Origin: UBA4782 sp034430215
GTDB taxonomy: Bacteria > Chloroflexota > Anaerolineae > Anaerolineales > Anaerolineaceae
Direction of reading: 5' to 3'
NCBI GenBank assembly: GCA_034430215.1
Contig: DAOUFE010000036.1
Location: forward strand, 1-64,000
Length of the DNA: 64,000 bases
Part shown: piece after piece, positions 1 through 7,749 of the stretch
How positions within the stretch are numbered: the first letter of the stretch is position 1
How the letters are laid out: the number at the start of each line of letters is the position of its first letter
Program-made: the position numbers and the translations under genes
The notes under the pieces: generated by a model
Databases searched by the model: none
Told to the model about the DNA's origin: nothing
The model's input: the letters and a program-made list of their open reading frames with translations, nothing else

Positions 1-96
1 CGCATTGGTTTGTATATGCGTGATCGTCATTTATCTAACTCGTCCCAATTCTCGCTTGCTTTTATCCCTGTCTATGACAAACTGTCAGGTGGCTAG
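1..96 (+). CDS. C-terminal fragment of an unidentified protein (cut by window edge)
   Basis: An open frame enters from the left edge and ends at TAG 94-96, giving 31 residues that finish ...PVYDKLSGG. It overlaps the 3' end of the minus-strand HEPN gene tail-to-tail by 12 bp. The composition is plausible for a real C-terminus, but the piece is too short to recognise a family. It could equally be a chance open frame. Confidence 0.3.
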   Translation, partial: RIGLYMRDRHLSNSSQFSLAFIPVYDKLSGG

Positions 97-1323
97 TAAT
101 TCCTGATAATATTGCTTGGCAAGTTCAATCTTTCTTCTACCAATGCATATGTATGTGCTTTTATTCGAAATATATGTTGTACCATAATATTGTCCCGGCC
201 GTATCTCTAGATCATCATTTCTTTTAGCAAATACATCTAATTGATTGTTTGTAGTAGATGAAAATATTTTATCTAAATCCTCAAGCGATTTTATTGGAAT
301 TGCTTCCTCTTTTTCTTCTTCATTATTAAATTGAAGAATACTTGAGTTAAGATACAATATACTTTCTGATACAACATCACTTGCATAAGTAAACAATTCA
401 AATTTCTCAAAGTCAGATTCTATTATATACAAATAGAAATCTGATAAATTGATTACCCTTCCACGTAGTTCAAACAAATCTTCTTCGGAAGTTTCATCTT
501 CTGATATTACCCATAAACTTTCATCTAATATCTCAGGTAAATCATTTTTAAGTGGAAAATCATATTTTTTTGCAATTAGTTTAAGAAAATTAACATAATC
601 TGAAATCAATTGTGAAGTAGTTCTTCTGATATCAGATGAACTAAGTTCATCATGGTAAGATCCTTCTACATATGATGAAAATTCAAAAAACAATTCCCAA
701 GCAAAATGCTGTAAATCTTCAATATTAATATCGTATAGTTTTTTACCTTGGTAATATTCAATGAATATGCTATTCGAAAATGTGTTATTGTAATTAACTT
801 CATCCAATAACCATATTTTGTTGGTTTTGTCATAATTATTATTGTTGGCAATCAATAAATTCTTTTCTTCTTGCTTAACAAATTCTGAAGCAATTTCTAA
901 GATCCTTTTATTAAGTATTTTGACATAGTCTTCATTACTTAACAATTGATGAAACCTTCTTATACAGAGTAATGAGAATAAAAGATCTTCTTTCGTTAAC
1001 ACAGGATTCATTTCATTGTGAACTATTTCATTACGGAGTTCTTTTATTTGAAAGGCTAGTGTTTTTATTTTTCGACTAAAACTATCTTCAGTAAATAAAT
1101 CAGCCCAAAAGTTGGAAAATATTTTAAGTATTTTATATATATCTTGTTGTGAAGGATCTATTGAATCAAAATCGCGTTTACTCTCATTTTCAGACCATCT
1201 GATCAAGCTAAATATTCTCTCCTTTTGATTCTCACTGAATACACGCCTATTTTGTTTCAAGAAGTTAATCATAGAATATCTTGTATTCAATAGTTCTTCA
1301 TAAATTATCTGTTGAGAATTCAT
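85..1323 (-). CDS. HEPN-domain protein (Swt1-type HEPN-like), function unknown
   Basis: A 412-residue soluble protein without signal peptide or membrane segments. Around residues 92-103 the helical stretch IKELRNEIVHN carries R97 and H102, matching the R-x4-H motif of HEPN domains, many of which are RNases in toxin-antitoxin or defence systems. The rest (about 130-412) is acidic, Asn/Ser-rich and not recognised. A good AAGGAGG lies upstream of the ATG at 1323. The gene is clearly more A+T-rich than its neighbours, which suggests recent acquisition. No partner nucleotidyltransferase is visible, but the left side is cut off. HEPN fold: fairly likely; RNase activity: inference. Confidence 0.6.
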   Translation of the reverse strand: MNSQQIIYEELLNTRYSMINFLKQNRRVFSENQKERIFSLIRWSENESKRDFDSIDPSQQDIYKILKIFSNFWADLFTEDSFSRKIKTLAFQIKELRNEIVHNEMNPVLTKEDLLFSLLCIRRFHQLLSNEDYVKILNKRILEIASEFVKQEEKNLLIANNNNYDKTNKIWLLDEVNYNNTFSNSIFIEYYQGKKLYDINIEDLQHFAWELFFEFSSYVEGSYHDELSSSDIRRTTSQLISDYVNFLKLIAKKYDFPLKNDLPEILDESLWVISEDETSEEDLFELRGRVINLSDFYLYIIESDFEKFELFTYASDVVSESILYLNSSILQFNNEEEKEEAIPIKSLEDLDKIFSSTTNNQLDVFAKRNDDLEIRPGQYYGTTYISNKSTYICIGRRKIELAKQYYQELLAT

Positions 1324-1363
1324 GCTCTATTATCCTCCTTAAAACCAGTAGACGGCCATTCTT

Positions 1364-2008
1364 TTACACCTTGAACAACCCCGCTTCGTTTGCCCCCGAA
1401 AGTCCAGCCTTTCTTGATCGTTCGTCCACATAAACAAAAGTCGAAATCAATTCAGGTGAAAACAGGGTAACCTTCTCCCACTCATAGGATGCTCTTTCAA
1501 CTGCATCCATACCTTCATCTTCAAACATCCAACCAGTATTATCCATCCTTGCCAGGTTGAATGGCTTTGTGTAACCACGCAGTGTCTTCATCCCGGCGAC
1601 ATTGTAATATTGCTCAAAGTAGGAAAGCACGAGTTCACGTATTGTACGGTAAATCGGTTCGCGGTACCGCAGCCCCACAAAGTTGGATTTCGCCACCGCA
1701 CCCCATAAACCATTCCTCTTATACACAGCGATCAGATGGTCATCGTCCGTTCCTGGTTCGGGCAGCAGGTCCACTACAAATGGTTTGTATCCACTCTGTC
1801 GCAGGCAGGCGGCGGCAAAGAATGCTCCATCCAGGCAGTTAGCTTTCTTCTCACGCAACACTCTGATCGGGCAGCGGTAAAAAGGATCAGCGGAATACTC
1901 GGTTTCATCCAGGAATGCCTGAATTTGTGCCGGTGTATTCAATGACTTGTATAAAACAATTTCATCATATGATAAATATTGAAAGAACTTATCTTGTGAA
2001 AATGTCAT
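1364..2008 (-). CDS. Transglutaminase-like superfamily protein
   Basis: A 214-residue cytoplasmic protein. A Cys in the context KANCLDGAFFAAA (C58) at the start of a helix, followed by DDDHLIAVY (H91) and an Asn/Asp-containing strand near residue 109, matches the Cys-His-Asp layout of transglutaminase/peptidase-like folds. The substrate is unknown, and many bacterial members are uncharacterised. The start at 2008 is preceded by a TATAAT box ending 6 nt upstream, so it is probably read from a leaderless transcript. It lies back-to-back with the deoxynucleoside kinase gene, with a 101-bp gap that must hold both promoters. Confidence 0.55.
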   Translation of the reverse strand: MTFSQDKFFQYLSYDEIVLYKSLNTPAQIQAFLDETEYSADPFYRCPIRVLREKKANCLDGAFFAAACLRQSGYKPFVVDLLPEPGTDDDHLIAVYKRNGLWGAVAKSNFVGLRYREPIYRTIRELVLSYFEQYYNVAGMKTLRGYTKPFNLARMDNTGWMFEDEGMDAVERASYEWEKVTLFSPELISTFVYVDERSRKAGLSGANEAGLFKV

Positions 2009-2109
2009 GGATATATTATATAAAGTTTTTCGCTGTCACGAATAAGCATCGTCCAGCTATTTCAGCATATAATACCCATAAGCAAGTAAATCTTTGTATG
2101 AGGTGAATT

Positions 2110-2745
2110 ATGGCAAAACGGCTTATTCTGGTTGCAGGGAATATCGGTTCAGGCAAAACTTCACTCACCGAGAAAATTGGTGAGCGGTTAGGATGGGTGA
2201 CTGCTTACGAATCGGTGGTTGATAATCCTTACCTGCCCAGTTTCTACAAAGACATGAAAACCTGGTCTTTTCATTTGCAGATCTATTTCCTTGGGCACCG
2301 CGCTCAGCAGCACCTGGATATGTGGAATGACCCTCGCAATGCCATCATTGATCGCAGTATATATGAAGACGCCTTCATCTTTGCTCGCGCCTTGCACAGT
2401 ATGGGTAATTTAAACGAGCTGGATTATGCATCCTATCGAAAGCTGTATGAAATGGTGGTTCGTACCTTGCCTGCCCCCTCTTTGCTGATCTATCTTAAAG
2501 CCCCGGTTCCTCTTCTCATGAAACGGATTCAGGAACGAGCCCGCAACATGGAGACGGGTATTTCATCAGAATATCTCTCCCTCCTGGATTCATTCTATGA
2601 CGAATGGCTGAAATCTTTCGACCTTTGCCCCGTGTTGACCATCCGTACCGATGATCTTGATTTCGTTCACAAACCGAAACATCTTGATGTAGTAATGGAA
2701 AGAATTAACGATACTCTGGCTGGAAAAGAAGAAGTCGTATTCTAA
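2110..2745 (+). CDS. Deoxynucleoside kinase (dAK/dGK/dCK family)
   Basis: Phosphorylates deoxynucleosides at the 5' position in the salvage pathway. The 211-residue protein has the P-loop GNIGSGKT at 10-17, the family DRS motif followed by IYED at 81-87, and an Arg-rich lid segment (KRIQERARNMETG) around residue 137-150. The length is typical for bacterial dNK proteins. GAGGTG is correctly spaced before the ATG. Substrate preference (dA, dG or dC) cannot be read from the sequence. Two hairpins at 2777-2858 probably terminate it. Confidence 0.88.
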   Translation: MAKRLILVAGNIGSGKTSLTEKIGERLGWVTAYESVVDNPYLPSFYKDMKTWSFHLQIYFLGHRAQQHLDMWNDPRNAIIDRSIYEDAFIFARALHSMGNLNELDYASYRKLYEMVVRTLPAPSLLIYLKAPVPLLMKRIQERARNMETGISSEYLSLLDSFYDEWLKSFDLCPVLTIRTDDLDFVHKPKHLDVVMERINDTLAGKEEVVF

Positions 2746-2776
2746 TTTTAAAAGAATACAACTTCTTCTCCTTTTC

Positions 2777-2808
2777 TGGGATTTGAAATTCTAATCCCAA
2801 AATTTTTA
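2777..2808 (+). terminator. Intrinsic terminator of the deoxynucleoside kinase gene
   Basis: A 7-bp stem TGGGATT (2777-2783) pairs with AATCCCA (2793-2799), followed by AAAATTTTT. It lies 32 bp after the kinase stop codon. Confidence 0.65.
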
Positions 2809-2821
2809 ATTATTTATTCCG

Positions 2822-2858
2822 ACATCAGCAGTTTCAATCAACTGTTGATGTTTTATTT
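2822..2858 (+). terminator. Second hairpin with T-run downstream of the deoxynucleoside kinase
   Basis: A 12-bp stem with one G-T wobble (2822-2833 with 2840-2851), a 6-nt loop and then TTTATTT. The orientation of the T-run fits plus-strand transcripts. It touches the 3' end of the convergent LLM gene and so acts as a back-up terminator between convergent genes. Confidence 0.6.
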
Positions 2859-3875
2859 ACACCAATCTGCAAAAGCATCGACCACTGGCTTGATATCTGG
2901 CATCATTGGGAACAGGATCGGGCAGGTTACCCCTGCATCAATATATTCCTTCACTTTTGCACGGCATTCTTCTGTTGTGCCAACTGCCATTAAGGTTCGA
3001 ACCACCTCATCAGGAATTACTGCACTGGCGCGGATATAATCTGCTTCAGTGGCAGGCCATGACATGATGGATTGTACTTTTGCAAGTAATTCATCGCTTA
3101 CATGGCTGGCTTTCATGATATGAGGTTCGGTTGCCAGGTAATATGCCACCAGTTTCTTTGCTTCGCGCATGGCTGCTTCAGGATCTTTATCGGAAAGGGA
3201 ACAAACCAGCAATTCAGGCAGGTCAACATCTTTGATGGATTTGCCAGCTTTCTTTGCACCCACTTCAACCTTCTGGATGGCTTCTTTAATGTATTCCACT
3301 GAAACAACATAATTCAGCACCACACCATCACAGATTTCTCCAGCCATTTCGAGCATCTTATCACCCGTAGCGCCAATATAGATCGGGATATCGCGCGGGC
3401 TTTTGTCGCCATACGCCACATCAAGGTTGATGCGTTCCAGGTTCACAAACTCGCCATGATAAGTAACCTCTTTCATGGTGAACAGTTCGCGGATGGATTC
3501 GACATGCTCTTTCATTGCTTTCAAGGGTTTGGTGCGAGTCACACCCACACGGCTGGCAATCGGTTCCCACCAGGCACCTAATCCAAGCATTACACGTGAC
3601 TTCCCTTCATACTTGCCACCCAATTCCCACATAGTGCTCCAGGTTGAAGCGATCACTGCTGGGTTGCGCGTCCAGATGGGTAACACACCTGACCCGAATC
3701 GTAATTTCTTTGTGTGCGTAAGGAAAGCACTCATCATCACAATGCAATCACGCGCAAGTCGGGTATCGGCTTGCCAGATTTCGCTGAAGCCACGGTCCTC
3801 TGCGTATTTTGCTATCTCCAACTCGTATTGGATATCATGTTTATCCTGTAAATACAACGCCATTCGTTGAGCCAA
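2853..3875 (-). CDS. LLM-class flavin-dependent oxidoreductase
   Basis: A luciferase-like monooxygenase-fold protein of about 341 residues. Members bind F420 or FMN; the Mer-like branch reduces methylenetetrahydromethanopterin. Family landmarks are the N-terminal AEDRGFSEIWQAD strand, RFGSGVLPIWTRNPA, and GLGAWWEP followed by a KAMKEHVESIRELF helix. The longest frame begins at GTG 3887, but GGAGG at 3885-3881 has 5-nt spacing to a TTG at 3875, chosen here; an ATG at 3863 is a third option. It is separated from the upstream carbamoyltransferase by a strong terminator, so co-function is unproven. Cofactor and substrate cannot be assigned. Confidence 0.75.
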   Translation of the reverse strand: MAQRMALYLQDKHDIQYELEIAKYAEDRGFSEIWQADTRLARDCIVMMSAFLTHTKKLRFGSGVLPIWTRNPAVIASTWSTMWELGGKYEGKSRVMLGLGAWWEPIASRVGVTRTKPLKAMKEHVESIRELFTMKEVTYHGEFVNLERINLDVAYGDKSPRDIPIYIGATGDKMLEMAGEICDGVVLNYVVSVEYIKEAIQKVEVGAKKAGKSIKDVDLPELLVCSLSDKDPEAAMREAKKLVAYYLATEPHIMKASHVSDELLAKVQSIMSWPATEADYIRASAVIPDEVVRTLMAVGTTEECRAKVKEYIDAGVTCPILFPMMPDIKPVVDAFADWCK

Positions 3876-3910
3876 GGTATCCTCCACATAACAAATCTTG
3901 CTTATCAGTT

Positions 3911-3966
3911 TGATTTAAAATGAGTGCAGTGAAGTATTTCATTATTACCTTCCTCACTGCACTCAT
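3911..3966 (-). terminator. Intrinsic terminator downstream of the carbamoyltransferase gene
   Basis: A 13-bp perfect inverted repeat, ATGAGTGCAGTGA (3920-3932) with TCACTGCACTCAT (3954-3966), which on the minus strand is followed by TTTTAAATC. It lies between the carbamoyltransferase stop (4005) and the LLM gene start. Confidence 0.75.
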
Positions 3967-4004
3967 CATGTTTATCGGGCTTAAGAGCCTATTGTAGAGA
4001 AATC

Positions 4005-5066
4005 TTACTGCATTACCAGGCTCATGACTGCTTTTTGAACATGCAGTCGGTTTTCTGCTTCATCGAAGATTGCAGATGTCCAACCCTTGCCACTGGTTTT
4101 ATCCATAACTTCGTTGGTAACTTCGAAGCCACGATCAGCGGGGAGGCAGTGCAGGTAAATGGCGTTCTTGTCAGCCAGTTTCATGGTATCAGCAGTGCAT
4201 TTCCAGCTCTTGTTGGCGTCAAAGATTTCTTTGGTTTTCTTAGGATCGTTTTCACCTACTGGAGGAAGGAAGATTGGGGTTGCGCACCAGGCTTTGGGGT
4301 AAACAACATGAGCACCCTCTACACCATCTTCAAAATTGTCGGTATAGCGGAAAGAACCACCAGCAGCATCTGCATATTCTTTGCATTGTGCGATTACATC
4401 GGGAGCCAGTTCCATACCCTTCGGGTGAGCTAAAGTAACTTCCATACCCATCATAGATGCAAGCAAGATCGCTGATTGAGGTACAGCACGTGGTTTGTGT
4501 ACACTTGGTGAATATGCCCAAGACATCGTGAATTTCACGCCCTTGAAACCACCGAATTTTTCCTTGACAGTCAGGATGTCGGCTAAACCCTGGAAAGGAT
4601 GATAGATATCATCTTCCATGTTCAATACAGGGATATCTGCCCATTTTGCGAATTCTTTGAGCATATTATGAGCGCCACCGTACTCCCAATCAACAGGATC
4701 ACCATAGCAGCGGATGGCAATGGCATCGCCCATGCGATCCAAAACACGAGCTACATCAGAGACACGCTCGGTTGTATAAGCAATTTCGCGGCCTTCGAGT
4801 GCAGGTTTGTAGATTTTATCTGGATCAAGATAGTGAGCATGTCCACCAAGCTGGGTCATACCGGCTTCGAACGAGTTGCGGGTACGTAAAGACTGGTTGT
4901 AGAAGATCATGAACAATGTTTTAGAACGCAGCAATTGGTCATGATAATTATGCATTGCCCTGTCTTTTTTCAATTGCTCGGCAACTGCTAAAACTGTTTC
5001 GATTTCCTCTTTGGTAAAATCAACTTCTGATAGGAAATCACGACCTTTGAAACTTGTCGTCTTCAT
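4005..5066 (-). CDS. Knotted carbamoyltransferase, YgeW-like
   Basis: A 353-residue transcarbamylase. The carbamoyl-phosphate loop reads SLRTRN (59-64) instead of the STRTR of ordinary ornithine carbamoyltransferases. The C-terminal domain has HCLPADRG. The segment MSWAYSPSVHKPRAVPQ carries the Pro-rich insertion typical of the knotted clade (N-acetyl-/N-succinylornithine transcarbamylases and YgeW) and is closest to YgeW as I recall it. YgeW genes sit in ureide/purine catabolic clusters with hydantoinase-like genes; here a hydantoinase lies in the divergent operon. An arginine-biosynthetic acetylornithine role remains possible. GGAGG precedes the ATG. Confidence 0.75.
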   Translation of the reverse strand: MKTTSFKGRDFLSEVDFTKEEIETVLAVAEQLKKDRAMHNYHDQLLRSKTLFMIFYNQSLRTRNSFEAGMTQLGGHAHYLDPDKIYKPALEGREIAYTTERVSDVARVLDRMGDAIAIRCYGDPVDWEYGGAHNMLKEFAKWADIPVLNMEDDIYHPFQGLADILTVKEKFGGFKGVKFTMSWAYSPSVHKPRAVPQSAILLASMMGMEVTLAHPKGMELAPDVIAQCKEYADAAGGSFRYTDNFEDGVEGAHVVYPKAWCATPIFLPPVGENDPKKTKEIFDANKSWKCTADTMKLADKNAIYLHCLPADRGFEVTNEVMDKTSGKGWTSAIFDEAENRLHVQKAVMSLVMQ

Positions 5067-5129
5067 ACAATTCCTCCATCAAAGATAGTAAAAATTGGGA
5101 TTCCCTTAAGGTTGTTAGTGTTCATCATT

Positions 5130-5162
5130 ACTTTACTATGTAAAGTATTGATTTACATAGTA
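5130..5162. promoter_or_regulatory. Operator-like palindromes between carbamoyltransferase and XRE-cupin genes
   Basis: An 11-bp perfect inverted repeat, TACTATGTAAA (5134-5144) and TTTACATAGTA (5152-5162), with a 7-nt spacer. The left half is itself part of a tight palindrome, ACTTTAC-TAT-GTAAAGT (5130-5146). It lies 64-96 bp upstream of the carbamoyltransferase start, in the divergent region. It is a good candidate site for the adjacent XRE-family regulator. It has no terminator-like T-run and does not look like an RNA element. Confidence 0.5.
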
Positions 5163-5275
5163 TCATAACATAATCTAATATCAGGTACAAGATTACATTA
5201 ATCACATTGAATGAATTCTACTCCAAAATCAAGTCGAAAATAATTCAATAATACTGAACATATATCAAATATCAC

Positions 5276-5305
5276 TTGACAGAGTACATACAAATTTTCT
5301 ATACT
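5276..5305 (+). promoter_or_regulatory. Promoter of the XRE-AOR-hydantoinase operon
   Basis: TTGACA (5276-5281), 18-bp spacer, TATACT (5300-5305). The start codon at 5313 lies only 7 nt after the -10 box, with no Shine-Dalgarno, so the first gene is predicted to be translated from a leaderless mRNA. Confidence 0.7.
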
Positions 5306-5312
5306 AATAAAC

Positions 5313-5849
5313 ATGATTGGTAAAAAATTACACGAACGCAGGAAAGAATTGGGACTAAGCTTACGCGAGCTGGGTGAAATAACCGATTTGACCGCCAGCT
5401 TCCTCAGTCAGGTTGAAAATGATGCCACATCCCCTTCCATCAGCTCATTACAGCGAATAGCCACAGCCCTCAAGATTCCCATGTTTGCTTTATTAGAAGG
5501 CGAACAGCAAACAGAAGTAGTAATACGGAAAGAGAATCGGAAGAAATTAAATTTCCCGGGTCAGAAGGTTGAGTATGAGTTGCTCACACGTGATCTGGCT
5601 CATCAATTGGGCTGTTTTGCCATTCATCTAAAACCAGGATCTCGCCAAATCGCACAACCACTTTACCTGCCCACCGAAGAGGTCATGGTTGTAATCAAGG
5701 GAACAATGGAGATCGGATTGGGCGATAGGGTATATACCCTCGAACCTGGAGATAGTGTTCATTACGAAGGAACCAACCTGCGCTTTTTTTCCTCGATTGG
5801 AAAAGAAGAATTATACGTGATCTGCATCATGACTCCCCCCGCATTTTAG
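5313..5849 (+). CDS. XRE-family transcriptional regulator with C-terminal cupin
   Basis: A 178-residue regulator. Residues 5-60 form a helix-turn-helix of the XRE/Cro type (LGLSLRELGEI...LSQVENDATSPSISSLQRIA), and residues 105-175 form a cupin barrel with a PGD turn, probably a small-molecule sensor. This HTH-plus-cupin layout is common in regulators of amino-acid or amine catabolism. It is first in the AOR operon, 22 bp before the first AOR. It is the likely ligand-responsive controller of the operon and perhaps of the divergent carbamoyltransferase, through the palindromes at 5130-5162. Confidence 0.85.
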   Translation: MIGKKLHERRKELGLSLRELGEITDLTASFLSQVENDATSPSISSLQRIATALKIPMFALLEGEQQTEVVIRKENRKKLNFPGQKVEYELLTRDLAHQLGCFAIHLKPGSRQIAQPLYLPTEEVMVVIKGTMEIGLGDRVYTLEPGDSVHYEGTNLRFFSSIGKEELYVICIMTPPAF

Positions 5850-5871
5850 ATTCATTGATTGTGAGGTTCAA

Positions 5872-7749
5872 ATGGCATTGACTGCAATGATTGATCTGAC
5901 TACTGGGTTGATCGACTATAAAGAGACTGACACTGCTTTATTACAAAAATTTTTAGGCGGGCGTGGATTAGGAGCTGCATATCTTTACAAGCTGGTTCCC
6001 CCTGAAGTACAGGCTTTCGATGAAAAAAATTGCATAATTTTTACTTCAGGACCACTCAATGGAACCCTCTGGCCAACATCATCACGATATCACGTAACTT
6101 TCAAAAGTCCTGAGACTGATGCTTACGGATACGCTAATGCAGGTGGTCATTTTGGCCCAGAATTATGCCGTGCCGGATATGATGCCTTGATCATCACTGG
6201 ACGATCACCTAACCCGGTTTATCTAGAAGTCCGAGAAAATGGTATTTCCATATTACCTGCAGATAATTTTTGGAGACACACTACTTCATTTGTTGAAGAA
6301 ACCTTAGTTTCTCAATCGGGCGGCAGGGTTGCTTCAATTGGCCAAGCAGGTGAAAACCTGGTCAAAATTGCAGCCATCATTAACGATGGAGGGAGAGCAG
6401 CAGCCAGAACTGGTCCTGGAGCTGTCATGGGTAGCAAGAATCTAAAAGCTGTACATGTTATCGCCAATAGTCGGCATACTACATCACAAGATTTCATGTT
6501 GCTTTCCAGGCAAACCAACCAATATCTCTCAAGACATCCTAATTCGCAAGAATTGATGAATGGCTCCACCCTTTTTCTCATGAACATTAAGAATAGAACC
6601 GGCGATCTGCCAACGAAAAATCATCAAGAATGCCAGATACCTTTCATTAATTTGTTGAACCATCAATCTTTCGAGAAATACTGGACCAAACGGAAAGGCT
6701 GTTCAGCCTGCCCGCTGCGCTGCTCAAGAAAATCAACCCTGCATACTTCAACAGAAGAAATCACTATTGAAGGTCCTGAATACGAAACCACCGATGCATT
6801 TGGGCCCTTGGTCTATAACCGTGACCCAGAGATTGTCATCCGTGCCAATTCTATGTGCAATGAATTTGGTCTCGATACCATCTCAACGGGTGTATGTATC
6901 GCATTTGCCATGGAATGCCATCAACATGGCATCTTGAATGATGAAAAGTACTCACTTGAATGGGGAGATCCAAAAACCATTTTGGGATTGATTGAAGATA
7001 TCGCCAACCGGCAAGGATTGGGAGATCTACTGGCAGAAGGTGTCTTACGAGCCTCTCATCAGATCGGGAATGGCTCAGAATATTATGCCATGCAAGTAAA
7101 AGGCGTAGAAATGCCTCGCCAGGAACCACGGGTTTCGAAATCCTTTGGATTGGGGCACGCCACAGGCAATCGAGGTGCGGACCATCTTTATGGTTTACCA
7201 ACAATTGATACCGCTGGGCTCTGGGACGCCGCACGAAAGATCTTTCCGGAAGAGCAATTACCCTTGCTGATGGACAGCGCAGATGAAACATACAAAGCGG
7301 ATATCCTGGAATATGGTGAAAATTACTGTGCCGTGCTCGACTCACTAGGTGTCTGTAAATTCAGCACTGCCGAAACTTATGTAGTAACCATAGATGACCT
7401 GGCAGCAGGTCTTACTACTATGGGGCTTCCCTATACAGGGAAAAAACTTCTAGAAACCGGTGAAAGAATCGTCAACCTTGAAAGGTTGTACAACATCCGG
7501 CATGGTATGGATAGTGCCAATGACCAGCTACCAGAAAGGTTCACCAAAGAGCCTTTGGAAATCTATACCTACACACCTTCCCCTGATGGTGGAGATGCAA
7601 CTCGTTCGGAGAAACCAGTAGCGGTGGTGAGCATAAATAATTTTGATGCCATGCTACAGCGTTACTATCACCTCCGTGGATGGAATACCAACGGAAAACC
7701 CGAATTACAGACATTGAAGAAATTGGATCTGGAAAATTATGCGATTTGA
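5872..7749 (+). CDS. Aldehyde:ferredoxin oxidoreductase family tungstoenzyme (first copy)
   Basis: A 625-residue AOR-family protein. These enzymes use a tungsten bis-pterin and one [4Fe-4S] cluster to oxidise aldehydes to acids with ferredoxin, or the reverse. The N-terminal pterin-binding domain has FLGGRGLGAAYLY and SGPLNGT; YANAGGHFGPELCRAGYDALII is typical. Cluster cysteines are CSACPLRC around residue 277-284, with the fourth in LGVCKF near residue 493. It overlaps the hydantoinase start by 11 bp. Identity to known aldehyde enzymes is unknown; the neighbours suggest a special substrate, for example a heterocycle carbonyl rather than a simple aldehyde. Confidence 0.88.
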   Translation: MALTAMIDLTTGLIDYKETDTALLQKFLGGRGLGAAYLYKLVPPEVQAFDEKNCIIFTSGPLNGTLWPTSSRYHVTFKSPETDAYGYANAGGHFGPELCRAGYDALIITGRSPNPVYLEVRENGISILPADNFWRHTTSFVEETLVSQSGGRVASIGQAGENLVKIAAIINDGGRAAARTGPGAVMGSKNLKAVHVIANSRHTTSQDFMLLSRQTNQYLSRHPNSQELMNGSTLFLMNIKNRTGDLPTKNHQECQIPFINLLNHQSFEKYWTKRKGCSACPLRCSRKSTLHTSTEEITIEGPEYETTDAFGPLVYNRDPEIVIRANSMCNEFGLDTISTGVCIAFAMECHQHGILNDEKYSLEWGDPKTILGLIEDIANRQGLGDLLAEGVLRASHQIGNGSEYYAMQVKGVEMPRQEPRVSKSFGLGHATGNRGADHLYGLPTIDTAGLWDAARKIFPEEQLPLLMDSADETYKADILEYGENYCAVLDSLGVCKFSTAETYVVTIDDLAAGLTTMGLPYTGKKLLETGERIVNLERLYNIRHGMDSANDQLPERFTKEPLEIYTYTPSPDGGDATRSEKPVAVVSINNFDAMLQRYYHLRGWNTNGKPELQTLKKLDLENYAI

